DNA of 64,000 nt from Bradyrhizobium jicamae (GCF_018130695.1 NZ_JAFCJX010000018.1:120982-184981), one strand, 5' to 3'. Positions 39,318 through 51,502 are shown, counted from the stretch's first letter. Translations and numbers: made by a program. Notes: generated from the letters alone by a model not told the origin.

Positions 39318-41066
39318 TTAAGACCCCGCCGTCGCGTTCACCGCCTCGCGCAATGCGAATCGGTCGCCGTCGCGGACCAGCGTGATGTTGCGCTGGTGGA
39401 AGGCGTCGAGGGTCGAGCGGTGGCCGATCGAGACGATCGTGGTGGCCGGCAATCGCTCCTCGAGCAGGCGATACATCGCCTTCTCCGCGGCCTCGTCGAG
39501 CGAGGCGGTGGCCTCATCGAGGAACAGATATTGCGGGGCGTGTAGCAGCGCGCGCGCAATGCCGAGCCGCTGCTGCTCGCCGAGCGACAGCGTCCGGTTC
39601 CAGTGCCCGTGCTCGCCGGGTGCCGACGCGATCCGGGGCAATCCCACCGCCTGCAGCGCCTCGGCGATCTGGCTGTCGGTAAAGCTGCCTTCCCTGGCCG
39701 GATATTCGATCGCGGAGCGCAGCGTTCCGATCGGGAAATACGGACGCTGCGGCAGCGTCATCGATGTCGTCCCGGCCGGGATGGTGACCGAGCCCTGGCC
39801 GAACGGCCAGATGCCGGCGATCGCGCGGAACAGCGTCGACTTGCCGGCGCCCGAGGGGCCGGTCATCAGCGTGCGCTCGCCCTTGCGGAAGCCGAGCCGG
39901 TCGACGTGCACCAGCGGCGTCCCGTCGGGCAACCGGACCACCAGGTCCTGCAGGTGGATGGCACCGTCGCCCTGTGCCGCGGCGATGTCGATCCGGTCGC
40001 CGCGCTTGGCGATGTCGTCCGCCGCTGCAATCCCGGCCTCGAACCCGTCGAGACGATTCACCACGGCCTGCCATTCGGCCAGTTGGCGATAGATGGTGAC
40101 GAAGTATGAGAACGCGCCCTGAACGTTCGAGAACGCCGAGGCGGTCTGCATCATGCCGCCGAGCTGGATCTTCTGCGCAAAATAGGCCGGCGCCACCAGG
40201 ACGTAGGGGAAGATCACCGAGGCCTGATTGTAGCTCGCGGTGAACGCCGTGATCTTCTTGGTCCGGTTCATGATGGCAATCCAGTTCTCCACCACCCGTC
40301 CGAAGCGGTCCATCAGGCGTGCGCGCTCGGCCGGCTCGCCGTGCAGCAGCGCGATCTGTTCGGAGTTTTCCCGCACCCGCACCAGGTTGAAGCGGAAGTC
40401 GGCTTCATACTGCTGCTGCTTGAAATCGATGCCGACCAGCGGCCAGCCGATCAGATGGGTCAGCAAGGTGCCGAGCACCGAATAGATCAGCGCACCCCAG
40501 ACGAGGTAGCCGGGGATGTCGTACTCCTGGCCGAACATGTGCAGCGGTGCAGCGTTCGACAGGCTCCACAACAGGGTGAGAAAGGACGCCAGCGTGACGA
40601 CCGAGTTCAACAGGCCGAGGCCGAGATTGAGGGTGCGGTCGACGAACAGCTTGACGTCGTCGGTCATGCGCTGGTCCGGGTTGTCGGCCGCGTCGCCCTG
40701 CAGCTGCATCCGGTAGTGATTGGCCTGATGCAGCCAGTCGCCGAGATAGCGCGACGTCATCCATTGCCGCCAGCGGATCTGCAGCCATTGGTTCAGATAG
40801 AGCTGATAGACCGCCAGCACGATGAAGAAGGTGACGACGACGCAGAAATAGATGATCTCGCTGACGAAGGAATCCCAGTTGCGTTCCTGCAGCGCGTTGT
40901 AGAAGCGGTTGTTCCACTGCGTGATCAGCACGTTGATGCCGACGATCGCAAGCTCGATCGCGACCACCGCGGCGAGCAGGCCGCGGCCGGCCCATTTGTC
41001 TTCGGATGAGAAATACGGCGCGGAGATGCGCCACACCGTCGCGAGCGTCGAGCGAATGTTGTTCAC
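39318..41066 (-). CDS. SbmA/BacA-like ABC transporter with fused ATPase (BclA/YddA type)
   Basis: The 582-residue protein joins an SbmA_BacA membrane domain (YFSSEDKWAGRGLLAAVVAIELAIVGINVLITQWNNRFYNALQERNW, then QWLQIRWRQWMTSRYLGDWL) to a C-terminal ABC ATPase: Walker A MTGPSGAGKSTL, signature LSLGEQQRLGIARALL, Walker B YLFLDEATASLDE and H-loop GHRST. Members import peptides, vitamins or fatty acids; the Bradyrhizobium member BclA handles plant antimicrobial peptides in symbiosis. Whether this is BclA or a paralogue cannot be decided here. Confidence 0.9.
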   Translation of the reverse strand: MNNIRSTLATVWRISAPYFSSEDKWAGRGLLAAVVAIELAIVGINVLITQWNNRFYNALQERNWDSFVSEIIYFCVVVTFFIVLAVYQLYLNQWLQIRWRQWMTSRYLGDWLHQANHYRMQLQGDAADNPDQRMTDDVKLFVDRTLNLGLGLLNSVVTLASFLTLLWSLSNAAPLHMFGQEYDIPGYLVWGALIYSVLGTLLTHLIGWPLVGIDFKQQQYEADFRFNLVRVRENSEQIALLHGEPAERARLMDRFGRVVENWIAIMNRTKKITAFTASYNQASVIFPYVLVAPAYFAQKIQLGGMMQTASAFSNVQGAFSYFVTIYRQLAEWQAVVNRLDGFEAGIAAADDIAKRGDRIDIAAAQGDGAIHLQDLVVRLPDGTPLVHVDRLGFRKGERTLMTGPSGAGKSTLFRAIAGIWPFGQGSVTIPAGTTSMTLPQRPYFPIGTLRSAIEYPAREGSFTDSQIAEALQAVGLPRIASAPGEHGHWNRTLSLGEQQRLGIARALLHAPQYLFLDEATASLDEAAEKAMYRLLEERLPATTIVSIGHRSTLDAFHQRNITLVRDGDRFALREAVNATAGS

Positions 41067-41373
41067 AGATTAGCGTCTCCGGGGGATGGCCCTTTAAGGG
41101 CCTGAAAAATCGGGACAATCAGGACGTGTCTAGACTAAAGTCGTAGATCTGGCATGCAAGCGTTGGCTTGTCCCGGTGTTCGAGTCAACCCTAGCATGGA
41201 CAGAACGTCGCAGGGGCACTGGACCACCAGATTTCGCGAGGTTGTGAGCATTGCGGCGGCGCTACCCGCAATGCCACTTCGCATATTTCAAGGACAGTCG
41301 CTATCGCGGTCGGGGGCGTCGGGCGTTCACGCCGGCCGGCGTGCTGCATCCTGGCGTGGGGAGGAACAAAAAA
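41067..41373. other. Divergent intergenic region, ABC transporter / lactate permease
   Basis: This 307-bp gap holds two divergent promoters. A short palindrome GGCCCTT-T-AAGGGCC lies at 41088-41102, 22 bp before the transporter start. No coding sequence is evident. Confidence 0.5.
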
Positions 41374-43038
<1,665 letters not shown>

Positions 43039-43064
43039 CGCCGGCCATCGAGGAACGAACTCCA

Positions 43065-43100
43065 AACCCCGCGGGCGCTGCTCGCGGGGTTCTGCTTTTT
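43065..43100 (+). terminator. Terminator after lactate permease
   Basis: AACCCCGCG (43065-43073) pairs with CGCGGGGTT (43083-43091), followed by CTGCTTTTTC. Confidence 0.85.
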
Positions 43101-43190
43101 CAAGGCCTTTTTCTGCCGCCGCCGATCTGGCCAATCGCGCTCGCATCCCATACAAGGCGCGCGTTCGACGTCGACACATTGCGAGGGTGC

Positions 43191-43607
43191 ATGATTTCAG
43201 CCGGACGGGTTTGGGGATGCGGCATGGCCGCGATGGCGATGATTGCCGCAAGCGTGGCGTCGATCCCGGCGCAGGCCCAGGAGGAATTTCCATTCGGCTT
43301 TCCGATGACGCTGGATGCCGCGCGCATGCCGGGCTCCAAGCGCATCCCCTCGCTCGACATCGGCGACAATGGCGAGGTCTCGATCGAGCTGTGGTGCAAC
43401 GGCGGCAAGGGCCAGTTCTCGGTCGCCGGCAACACCATCATCTTCGTCCCCGGCGCGATGGAGAACCGCAACTGCCCGCCGGACCGCAAGCAGGCCGACG
43501 ACGATCTGCTGGCTGCACTCAACAGCATCGCGACCTGGAAGCGGCAGGGCGACTTCGTCACGCTGATCGGCACCAGGACGCTGCGCTTCCAGATCAACAC
43601 TAACTAG
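43191..43607 (+). CDS. Secreted META/HslJ-like domain protein
   Basis: The 138-residue protein has a signal peptide (MAAMAMIAASVASIPAQAQ). The core DIGDNGEVSIELWCNGGKGQFSVAGNTIIFVPGAMENRNCPP followed by LLAALNSIATWKRQGDFVTLIG matches META-domain proteins. HslJ relatives sit in the outer membrane or periplasm and relate to stress resistance. The start is ATG 43191; a TTG at 43179 is possible. Confidence 0.75.
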   Translation: MISAGRVWGCGMAAMAMIAASVASIPAQAQEEFPFGFPMTLDAARMPGSKRIPSLDIGDNGEVSIELWCNGGKGQFSVAGNTIIFVPGAMENRNCPPDRKQADDDLLAALNSIATWKRQGDFVTLIGTRTLRFQINTN

Positions 43608-43631
43608 AGATTTGGCGAGGGGCACCGCGCG

Positions 43632-44303
43632 TCACGGCGTCGCGATCAATCCGCTTGCGGTCGCGACGATCCAGCGATTGCCCCAGCGCACGATCGAGTC
43701 GACCCGACCGAGCCCGGCAACGACATCGCCGCGGGCGGCCATCCGGACGCCGTCGGGCCCTTCGAGCACGGCAGTCCCGTCGCGAACTTCGACAACCGAC
43801 CATCCGGGGATGGTGCTCGGCCGCGTCTCCGGCGCCGGCGCCAGAGGTTGCGGCATCGCCAGCGCGATGCTCGGCGCATTCGCAGTCGCGGGCGCGGCAG
43901 CGAGCGCCGGCAGGCGCGGACTGGCGGAGGTTTTGGGGATGCTGCCGGTGATCGATGGCCCGGAGGCGGGGACGGCGCGGCGGGGGCCCTCGCTCTTGCT
44001 GCTCGGCCGCACCTCGGCCACGCGCGGCACGGGCGCAGCCTTCTGCACAACCTGGCTCGGCGCCGGCGTATCGGTGAATTCGTGCCAGCTCAGCGCACCG
44101 GCCCAGCCGAGCGCAAAGGTTGCCGCCAGCGCGGCAGCCCCGAGGGCTGCGATGCGCATGCGATCGCGCGCGGGCTCCTGCAGCAGGGCTGCGGCATCGT
44201 GATTGGCGTTCGAGAGGTCCCAAAGGTCCGCCGACGGCGTCGGCGCGCCGGCCGCGTCATTTGGCCAGATGCTTCCGGGAAACGTCGGCTCGCGGTCGTG
44301 CAT
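43632..44303 (-). CDS. Single-pass membrane protein of unknown function
   Basis: The 223-residue protein has an acidic cytoplasmic N-terminus, one membrane helix (RIAALGAAALAATFALGWAGALSW, about residues 48-71) and a Pro/Ala-rich stalk. A compact C-terminal domain follows (GWSVVEVRDGTAVLEGPDGVRMAARGDVVAGLGRVDSIVRWGNRWIVATASGLI). That last module resembles the small beta-barrel at the C-terminus of pilus-assembly/secretin accessory proteins (PilP-like), a weak match. No strong ribosome site marks this start; a TTG about 39 bp upstream is possible. Confidence 0.65.
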   Translation of the reverse strand: MHDREPTFPGSIWPNDAAGAPTPSADLWDLSNANHDAAALLQEPARDRMRIAALGAAALAATFALGWAGALSWHEFTDTPAPSQVVQKAAPVPRVAEVRPSSKSEGPRRAVPASGPSITGSIPKTSASPRLPALAAAPATANAPSIALAMPQPLAPAPETRPSTIPGWSVVEVRDGTAVLEGPDGVRMAARGDVVAGLGRVDSIVRWGNRWIVATASGLIATP

Positions 44304-44415
44304 GGCATCGCCAAGGGGTCGGACCAGGGATTCGGACAAGGCGATGATGTTCCCTTGTTCTGAATCAGCCCTTAACGTTCGGCGGCCGAACTGTGGCAAA
44401 TGATGTCCGCGACGC

Positions 44416-44880
44416 ATGCGCAAGCCTGAGATCAGCATCGCCCCCGAAGACCCGAGGCAGGCGGACGCCCGGCGGCTGATCGCCGAGTCGGATGCTCTGA
44501 TGCAGGCGCTGTATCCGCCCGACAGCAATCACCTCGTCAGCGTCGATGCGCTGGCTTCCGCCGACACGGTGTTCCTGGTCGCGCGGCGTGACGGCGAGGC
44601 CGTCGGCTCGATCGCCTTCCGGATCATCACGCCCGGCCATGCCGAGATGAAGCGCATGTTCGTGCGGGCCGAGGCACGCGGAAGCGGGCTTGGCCGGCGC
44701 CTGCTCGAAGCCCTGGAGCAGGTGGCGCGCGAGCAGCGCATCGACCGCATCAGCCTGGAGACGGGAATCCGGCAGCCGGAGGCGATCGGGCTCTATCGCA
44801 CGTCCGGCTATGAGGACTGCCCGCCATTCGGAGACTACCGGCCCGACCCGCTCAGCCTGTTCATGACCAAGCGCCTCTGA
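44416..44880 (+). CDS. GNAT family N-acetyltransferase
   Basis: The 154-residue protein has a standard GNAT core. HAEMKRMFVRAEARGSGLGRRLLEALEQVAREQ is the acetyl-CoA pyrophosphate loop (RGSGLG), and ISLETGIRQPEAIGLYRTSGYEDC is the C-terminal strand and helix. The substrate is unknown. It lies 105 bp upstream of a thioesterase gene with no divergent regulator. Confidence 0.9.
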   Translation: MRKPEISIAPEDPRQADARRLIAESDALMQALYPPDSNHLVSVDALASADTVFLVARRDGEAVGSIAFRIITPGHAEMKRMFVRAEARGSGLGRRLLEALEQVAREQRIDRISLETGIRQPEAIGLYRTSGYEDCPPFGDYRPDPLSLFMTKRL

Positions 44881-44984
44881 CCCGGTGGAATCCGCGTCGG
44901 AAATCGGGTCGTCACGACAGATGCGAGCCGCTATGGCGAAGGCATGCCGTGAGACCATCCGGCAGCGCTCGAAGGAGATCCTCG

Positions 44985-45455
44985 ATGACCGGCAAGACCT
45001 ACGGCACCGTCAGCACCGAACAACGCCAGCAGATGAGCGGACTGGAGTTCGTCCAGGGTCTCGCGAGCGGCGCGCTGCCGCTCAACACGATCGCGCAAAC
45101 CCTCGGCTACGACGTGGTCGAAGCCGAGAGCGGCCGCGTCGTCATCACGCTGGTGCCGAACGCGACGCATCTCAATCCGGCAGGCACCGTGCATGGTGGA
45201 CTCACGGCGATCCTGCTCGACAGCTGCATGGGGCTCGCTGTGCAGTCGACGCTGGAGAAGGGCACCGCGCAGACGACGCTCGAGTTCAAGATTTCATTGA
45301 TCCGCCCGATCACGCCGGAAACCGGCGAGATCAGGGCTGAGGGCAGGATTCTCAACTGCGGCCGTCGCATCGGCACGGCGGATGGACGTGTGACTGACGC
45401 GCAAGGCCGCTTGCTTGCCCACGGCACGACGACGTGCCTGATCTTCCCGGCCTAA
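44985..45455 (+). CDS. PaaI family hot-dog thioesterase
   Basis: The 156-residue protein starts at ATG 44985 (AAGGAG upstream). The hot-dog thioesterase core is THLNPAGTVHGGLTAILLDSCMGLAVQSTLEKG with the HGG motif and Asp in LLDSCMG, then TLEFKISLIRPITPETGEIRAEGRIL. It hydrolyses acyl-CoA, probably an aromatic or medium-chain acyl. The longer frame from 44949 lacks a ribosome site. Confidence 0.9.
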   Translation: MTGKTYGTVSTEQRQQMSGLEFVQGLASGALPLNTIAQTLGYDVVEAESGRVVITLVPNATHLNPAGTVHGGLTAILLDSCMGLAVQSTLEKGTAQTTLEFKISLIRPITPETGEIRAEGRILNCGRRIGTADGRVTDAQGRLLAHGTTTCLIFPA

Positions 45456-45473
45456 CCGCACAACGGCGAGCGA

Positions 45474-46670
45474 TTACTTCCACACCGACTTGTCGGCATC
45501 CCAGCGCTGGCCCTTCAGCTCCTTGGCCAGCGCCTCGATCGCGCCGTTGTCGTCCTTGGGCTCACCGCCTTCCTCGTCGCCGCTGCTCTCTTCCGACAGG
45601 TTCAGCTTCGCACCCGCGCTTTCGTCAGAGGTCGAGGTCACTGGGCTCGAGACCCACAGCAGCAGGCGGTCGCTGCTGCCGGGCTTGTCGGGCGCGACCA
45701 GCGCGGTGATCTCGAGATTTTCGGTGAGGCCGAGCGCCGGATAGACCTGGCTTGGCCGCTTCAGGGTCAGCTTCAGCTTTCCGGTGTTGGCGTTCCAGGT
45801 GGCCGCCGCAGGCTTGGCGGCGAGCGTCCGGCTCAGCACGCCTGCGATCGCGGTCGCGATCTTGTCCTTGTTGATCTTGTCGCCGTCGCGCCAGTCGGCA
45901 GCGGCAATACGGATGGTGCGGTCCATCTCCACCGACCCGCTGGTCCACCCCGCAGCGACCACGCCGGGCGTCGACTTCGCCTTGGCGATCAGCGCGCTCG
46001 CACGCTCCGGATCGACGGTGAGGTTGATGGTCTGCTCGCCGGCGCGCATCGCATCGCACGACACTGCAAGGCTCGAGACGCCGACCTCGACCGGCTCACC
46101 CTTCAGGCTCTTGAGGAAATCGAGCGCGGTGTCGAGCTTGATCCGCACGCCGACGGATTCCGGCGAGACCTCGGTGAAATCCTTCGGCTGTGGCGTGATG
46201 CCGTCGTCGGTGGTCTGGTTCTCCTGGAATTCCTTCTCGCTGAGGTCGGAATTGTCCGACGAGGCGACCTCGGTCACGGCCTGACCGATGGTGATCTGGC
46301 CGCGGAATTCAAAGCTGTCGCCGCTCTGCTTGCGCGTCAGCTTGATGGTGACCGGCTGCTTGTCGGCAAGGCTCTGCGTGCTGCCCGTCAGCGTCTGGCC
46401 GTTGACCGTGAGGTTGGCGACGAAGCGGTCCTTGCGGTCGGAGGTCTTGTCGGCGGGATAGCAGACGTCGAGCACGGCCGCGGTCACGGTCTTGCCCTGC
46501 CGCGTCTCCTTCAGCACCACATCGGCATTGCCGTCCATCAGCCCGTCGATTGCGGTGAAGTAGCGTGTCTCGGGTCCGCCCGGCGTGGTCTTGCCCGGGA
46601 GTTTGGTCTGGGCGAGGGCGAGATCGGACACCGTGAGCAGACCGAACAGGCAGAGCCAAAGCGTGCGCAT
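45474..46670 (-). CDS. Large secreted protein of unknown function
   Basis: The 398-residue protein starts at ATG 46670 with a signal peptide (RTLWLCLFGLLTVSDLALA). The mature part is beta-rich with repeated Lys/Asp/Thr segments (GKTVTAAVLDVCYPADKTSDRKDRFVANLTVNGQTL). A second half is hydrophilic and ends EESSGDEEGGEPKDDNGAIEALAKELKGQRWDADKSVWK. No catalytic motif is visible. It is probably periplasmic. I do not recognise the family. Confidence 0.7.
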   Translation of the reverse strand: MRTLWLCLFGLLTVSDLALAQTKLPGKTTPGGPETRYFTAIDGLMDGNADVVLKETRQGKTVTAAVLDVCYPADKTSDRKDRFVANLTVNGQTLTGSTQSLADKQPVTIKLTRKQSGDSFEFRGQITIGQAVTEVASSDNSDLSEKEFQENQTTDDGITPQPKDFTEVSPESVGVRIKLDTALDFLKSLKGEPVEVGVSSLAVSCDAMRAGEQTINLTVDPERASALIAKAKSTPGVVAAGWTSGSVEMDRTIRIAAADWRDGDKINKDKIATAIAGVLSRTLAAKPAAATWNANTGKLKLTLKRPSQVYPALGLTENLEITALVAPDKPGSSDRLLLWVSSPVTSTSDESAGAKLNLSEESSGDEEGGEPKDDNGAIEALAKELKGQRWDADKSVWK

Positions 46671-46728
46671 GTGAAATTCCCTGAAGAATCGGTTCCGTCG
46701 GCTAAGTAGCAAACCTCACTGTCATTGG

Positions 46729-46757
46729 CCAAAAAAGAAGGCCGCCCGGAGGCGGCC
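46729..46757 (-). terminator. Terminator after MarR gene
   Basis: On the minus strand GGCCGCC-TCCG-GGCGGCC (46757-46740) is followed by TTCTTTTTT. The same sequence recurs after groEL at 49666-49692. Confidence 0.9.
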
Positions 46758-46779
46758 TCATCCTGATCCCGAGTTGGGC

Positions 46780-47250
46780 TCACGCGTCCGGTTCCTCGCT
46801 GTTTTCCAGCTTGGCCCGCAGTGCGGTCATCACCCGGCGGGCCGATTCGATGTCCTTGATCGCCAGTCCCTCCGACAGGCCATTGATCCATGGGTGCTGC
46901 AGGCGCATCGAGGCATCGAAGGTCTGATGTCCCTTGTCGGTCAGCACGACGAGCTGCGCCCGGCGGTGATGCGGGTTGATCTCGAACGTGACCAGCCCGT
47001 CCGCGTGCAGATCATTGATGATCCGCTGCACGTTTTGCCTCGCAGCGCCGAGGTCGCGCGCGAGCCAGGCGACAGGCTGGGGCCGCTCGGCAGCCACGAT
47101 GGCACCGAGGATCTGCCAGCGCGCGCTGGTCAGCCCGAGCCGCGCCACCAGCCGGTCTCCCGCGGTCAGGATCAGGCCGTTGAGCCGAAACAGGTCGAGG
47201 ATGAAGCCGGTCAGGGCATCGCCGGCCGGCGTCCGCTTGGCATGGGGCAT
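46780..47250 (-). CDS. MarR family transcriptional regulator
   Basis: The 156-residue protein shows the MarR winged-helix core: LTSARWQILGAIVAAERPQPVAWLARDLGAARQNVQRIINDLHADGLVTFEINPHHRRAQLVVLTDKGHQTFD. It diverges from a monooxygenase gene across an intergenic region with a perfect 18-bp palindrome. MarR proteins of this type respond to phenolic ligands or oxidants, which fits a quinol-monooxygenase target. Confidence 0.92.
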   Translation of the reverse strand: MPHAKRTPAGDALTGFILDLFRLNGLILTAGDRLVARLGLTSARWQILGAIVAAERPQPVAWLARDLGAARQNVQRIINDLHADGLVTFEINPHHRRAQLVVLTDKGHQTFDASMRLQHPWINGLSEGLAIKDIESARRVMTALRAKLENSEEPDA

Positions 47251-47269
47251 TGGTCACCATCAGTTGATA

Positions 47270-47287
47270 TTGACATCATGATGTCAA
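47270..47287. promoter_or_regulatory. Perfect 18-bp palindrome, MarR operator
   Basis: TTGACATCATGATGTCAA is a perfect palindrome 20 bp upstream of the marR-type start and 61 bp upstream of the monooxygenase start. Length and symmetry are typical of MarR sites. Confidence 0.8.
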
Positions 47288-47347
47288 ATAGCTATGTATT
47301 CATCAGTCCAGATTGACACCATAGAACCATATTGAATGGAGACTGTC

Positions 47348-47716
47348 ATGCCCCAGATGCGTCCGATGGATCCCGCATTTCCGATCGACCGACAGATCGT
47401 GATCGACGCCGGCCCCGTCGTGCTGGTGAACGTGTTCACGCTCGACGTCGCCGACGAACCAATCTTCCTGAAAGCATGGCAGGATGATGCCGCGTTCATG
47501 AAGCAGCAGGTAGGCTTCATCTCCACCCAGCTGCATCGCGCGGTCGGCGACAGCCCGACTTATCTGAACTATGCGGTGTGGGATTCAATGGCGGACTTCC
47601 GGGCCGCGTTCACACATCCGGAGTTCAGGGCTAAGCTGTCGAGCTATCCGTCGTCAGCCGTCGCCTCGCCCCATCTGTTCCAGAAGGTCGCGGTGCCCGG
47701 CGTGTGTGTCGGTTAA
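47348..47716 (+). CDS. Antibiotic biosynthesis monooxygenase family protein
   Basis: The 122-residue protein starts at ATG 47348 (GGAG six bases upstream). The ABM core is VVLVNVFTLDVADEPIFLKAWQDDAAFMKQQVGFISTQLHRAV, then YLNYAVWDSMADFRAAFTHPEFRAKLSSYP. Cofactor-free oxygenases of this fold act on quinols, phenols or heme. It faces a MarR regulator. Together with the pair at 33.1-34.4 kb it makes two analogous regulator-monooxygenase units. Confidence 0.88.
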   Translation: MPQMRPMDPAFPIDRQIVIDAGPVVLVNVFTLDVADEPIFLKAWQDDAAFMKQQVGFISTQLHRAVGDSPTYLNYAVWDSMADFRAAFTHPEFRAKLSSYPSSAVASPHLFQKVAVPGVCVG

Positions 47717-47746
47717 ACGGTCATCGGGCGTGGACGTGGATACGCG

Positions 47747-48595
47747 CTAGCCCTCTGGATAGTCGGCACTCTCCGTGACCGCCGCCCATGCTTCAAAGTC
47801 CCGAGCCAGAGACTTGATTTTCTCACGACCAGCGGTCAGGGCGACCTTGCCGAGCAAGAGACGCAGGGGCGGGTTGGGCGCTTCGACAGCCTGGACAATC
47901 GAGGCCGCGGCGCGCCTTGGGTCGCCAGGCTGCCTGCCGCTGCCGGCGCGAATCTGCCTTCGGCGCGCACCGGCCGTCGCCGAGTAGTCTTCAATCGTGT
48001 GGTTCGCCTCATTGGCAGAGCGGCCCGCCCAATCCGTCCGGAATCCGCTCGGCTCGACCAAAGTGACCTTGATCCCAAGTGGCGCCAGTTCGAGGGCCAA
48101 GGCTTCAGAGAGACCCTCAACGGCGAATTTCGTTGCATTGTAGTACCCGACACCCGGCGCGCCCCGTACGCCGCCCATCGAGGATAGATTGACAATGTGC
48201 CCGCGGCGCCGCCGTCGCATTCCCGGCAACACGGCGCGGGTCATGTTGGCGAGACCCCAGAAATTGATCTCGAACATGCGACGCACCTCGTCGTCGCTGC
48301 TTTCCTCGATCGCCCCGAAATAGCCAATGCCGGCATTGTTCACGAGCACATCGATACGCCCGAAGGTCCCTTCGCCGGCGCTCATGGCATCCCTGATCTG
48401 ATCGGGGTCCGTGACATCCAGCGGCACCGCGAGAGCACGCCCTTCGTGATCGGACACAAGACTTTCAACCTGCACCGGGTTACGCGCCGTGACGACGGCA
48501 CGGTAGCCGCGCTCAAGGACGTGCCGGGCGATCTCATGGCCGAAGCCGGTGGAGCAACCGGTAATGAACCAGACGGGCGTGTCCTCGTGCGGCAT
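47747..48595 (-). CDS. SDR family oxidoreductase
   Basis: The 282-residue protein has TGCSTGFGHEIARHVL (nucleotide loop), TARNP, LVNNAGIGYFG, Ser in VNLSSMGGV and YYNATKFAVEG (YxxxK), with VEPSGFRTDW after. It belongs to the SDR branch acting on diverse ketones or alcohols. It diverges from an AraC-type regulator whose gene starts 168 bp away, so local control is likely. Confidence 0.92.
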   Translation of the reverse strand: MPHEDTPVWFITGCSTGFGHEIARHVLERGYRAVVTARNPVQVESLVSDHEGRALAVPLDVTDPDQIRDAMSAGEGTFGRIDVLVNNAGIGYFGAIEESSDDEVRRMFEINFWGLANMTRAVLPGMRRRRRGHIVNLSSMGGVRGAPGVGYYNATKFAVEGLSEALALELAPLGIKVTLVEPSGFRTDWAGRSANEANHTIEDYSATAGARRRQIRAGSGRQPGDPRRAAASIVQAVEAPNPPLRLLLGKVALTAGREKIKSLARDFEAWAAVTESADYPEG

Positions 48596-48642
48596 GCGCG
48601 CCTCGCGGAGATGGGATACAGTGGACTTGACCCGGTGGGATT

Positions 48643-48677
48643 ATCCAATTGGGCGGGCGATCCTCGCTTCATTGGAT
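48643..48677. promoter_or_regulatory. Inverted half sites between SDR and AraC genes
   Basis: ATCCAAT (48643-48649) and ATTGGAT (48671-48677) are perfect inverted 7-mers 21 bp apart in the divergent promoter region. They may be AraC-family half sites. Confidence 0.35.
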
Positions 48678-48762
48678 CAAGGCGTCTAGAACGTCGTTCG
48701 CACGCTTGGTCTTCCGCACGCATTCCAGCAACTGGAGTGGACAGAGAAGCGAGGTGCGACCG

Positions 48763-49623
48763 ATGCGAGCCTACGATGCTCCATTAATTTCTCGTCGGGC
48801 TCTTCGCTTCGGAGCCGTGCAGATCGAGAAGATCACGCGACATCTCAAGGGCGGCAAGCAAGCTCTGCATGTCTGTCTGCCCCAGCATCTGCTCTATTTG
48901 GAATTGACCTCCGGTGCTCGATGTGAACGGCGGATCGATGGTGCGCGCGCCAAGGTCTTCGATAGCCGGCCGGGGCTGCTGTCCTTCCGGCCGGCCGGCA
49001 GCGAGATCCGTGGCTGGACGGAGGGGGTTGGTGAACACCGCTACTGCGCCATCCATATTGACCCCGCAGGCTTCGAGGGAGACGGACGGGCGGGGGTGCT
49101 ACACCGCTCCTGGCAGGCCGCCACCGCCTGCGAGGATAGAAGCGTCTGGCGCGAAGCCTTTCCGCTGCTTCGGGCGTGCGATCGGATGCCGATCTCCGAA
49201 TCACCCATGGACCGGTTCTATGCAGAGGGACACGCCGTTGCGCTGCTAGCCGTCCTGGCCACGCGTTTTAGCGAACCGGCAAAGATTGTTCGCGGTGGCC
49301 TGCCACCACGTCGCTTGAACAAGCTGATGGATTACATTCAGGTGAACCTCTGCAACAAGATAAGCCTGAGAGACATGGCCTCCGTGGCTCAGTTGAGCGA
49401 GTCGCAATTCGTACGGGCGTTCCGTGCATCGACCGGCTCGACGCCGATCGCATACGTCGCCGATCTCAGACTTAGGGAGACTCGCCGCCTGCTTGTCTCG
49501 ACAAATTTGTCGTTGTGCGAGATTGCTCTGCGCCTCGGATTTGCCGATCAAAGTCATTTCACCCGGCGTTTTCGTGTGGCGACTGGAATGACGCCATCTC
49601 TGTATCGACGGATGGCGGCCTGA
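48763..49623 (+). CDS. AraC family transcriptional regulator
   Basis: The 286-residue protein starts at ATG 48763 (GAGG upstream). The C-terminal double HTH is clear: LNKLMDYIQVNLCNKISLRDMASVAQLSESQFVRAFRASTGSTPIAYVADLRLRETRRLL and CEIALRLGFADQSHFTRRFRVATGMTPSLYRR. The N-terminal ligand-binding part is divergent. The last visible HTH is complete. It probably activates the divergent SDR gene. Confidence 0.92.
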   Translation: MRAYDAPLISRRALRFGAVQIEKITRHLKGGKQALHVCLPQHLLYLELTSGARCERRIDGARAKVFDSRPGLLSFRPAGSEIRGWTEGVGEHRYCAIHIDPAGFEGDGRAGVLHRSWQAATACEDRSVWREAFPLLRACDRMPISESPMDRFYAEGHAVALLAVLATRFSEPAKIVRGGLPPRRLNKLMDYIQVNLCNKISLRDMASVAQLSESQFVRAFRASTGSTPIAYVADLRLRETRRLLVSTNLSLCEIALRLGFADQSHFTRRFRVATGMTPSLYRRMAA

Positions 49624-49665
49624 GGAAGCCCATCTTCGTTCGGCCTCGCGCCCGCGTCCGCGATC

Positions 49666-49692
49666 AAAAAAGAAGGCCGCCCGGAGGCGGCC
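49666..49692 (-). terminator. Terminator after groEL
   Basis: On the minus strand GGCCGCC-TCCG-GGCGGCC (49692-49675) is followed by TTCTTTTTTG. It is shared with the convergent AraC gene and nearly identical to the terminator at 46729-46757. Confidence 0.92.
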
Positions 49693-49722
49693 TTCGATCT
49701 CGATTGAGCGTGCGGTTTGGGC

Positions 49723-51369
<1,647 letters not shown>

Positions 51370-51393
51370 TGAAACTTACTCCTTGCGAATGGT

Positions 51394-51492
51394 CCTCATC
51401 CTGAGGAGCGGGCATCGCCCGCGTCTCGAAGGATGAACTTGTGAAAGCGGGGCCCTTCGAGACGGCAGCTTCGCTGCCTCCTCAGGGTGAGG
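51394..51492. repeat. Palindromic element in groES-groEL intergenic
   Basis: Outer arms CCTCATCCTGAGGAG (51394-51408) and CTCCTCAGGGTGAGG (51478-51492) match except one base. Inner arms GTCTCGAAGG (51423-51432) and CCTTCGAGAC (51454-51463) are perfect. This matches a dispersed repeat type known to me from Bradyrhizobium intergenic regions, here inside the groESL transcript. Confidence 0.75.
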
Positions 51493-51502
51493 GAGGCGTG
51501 CG

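Noticed and set aside
41150..41210. tRNA-like T-loop word GTGTTCGAGTCAACCC
   Set aside because: No acceptor, D or anticodon stems could be paired around it.
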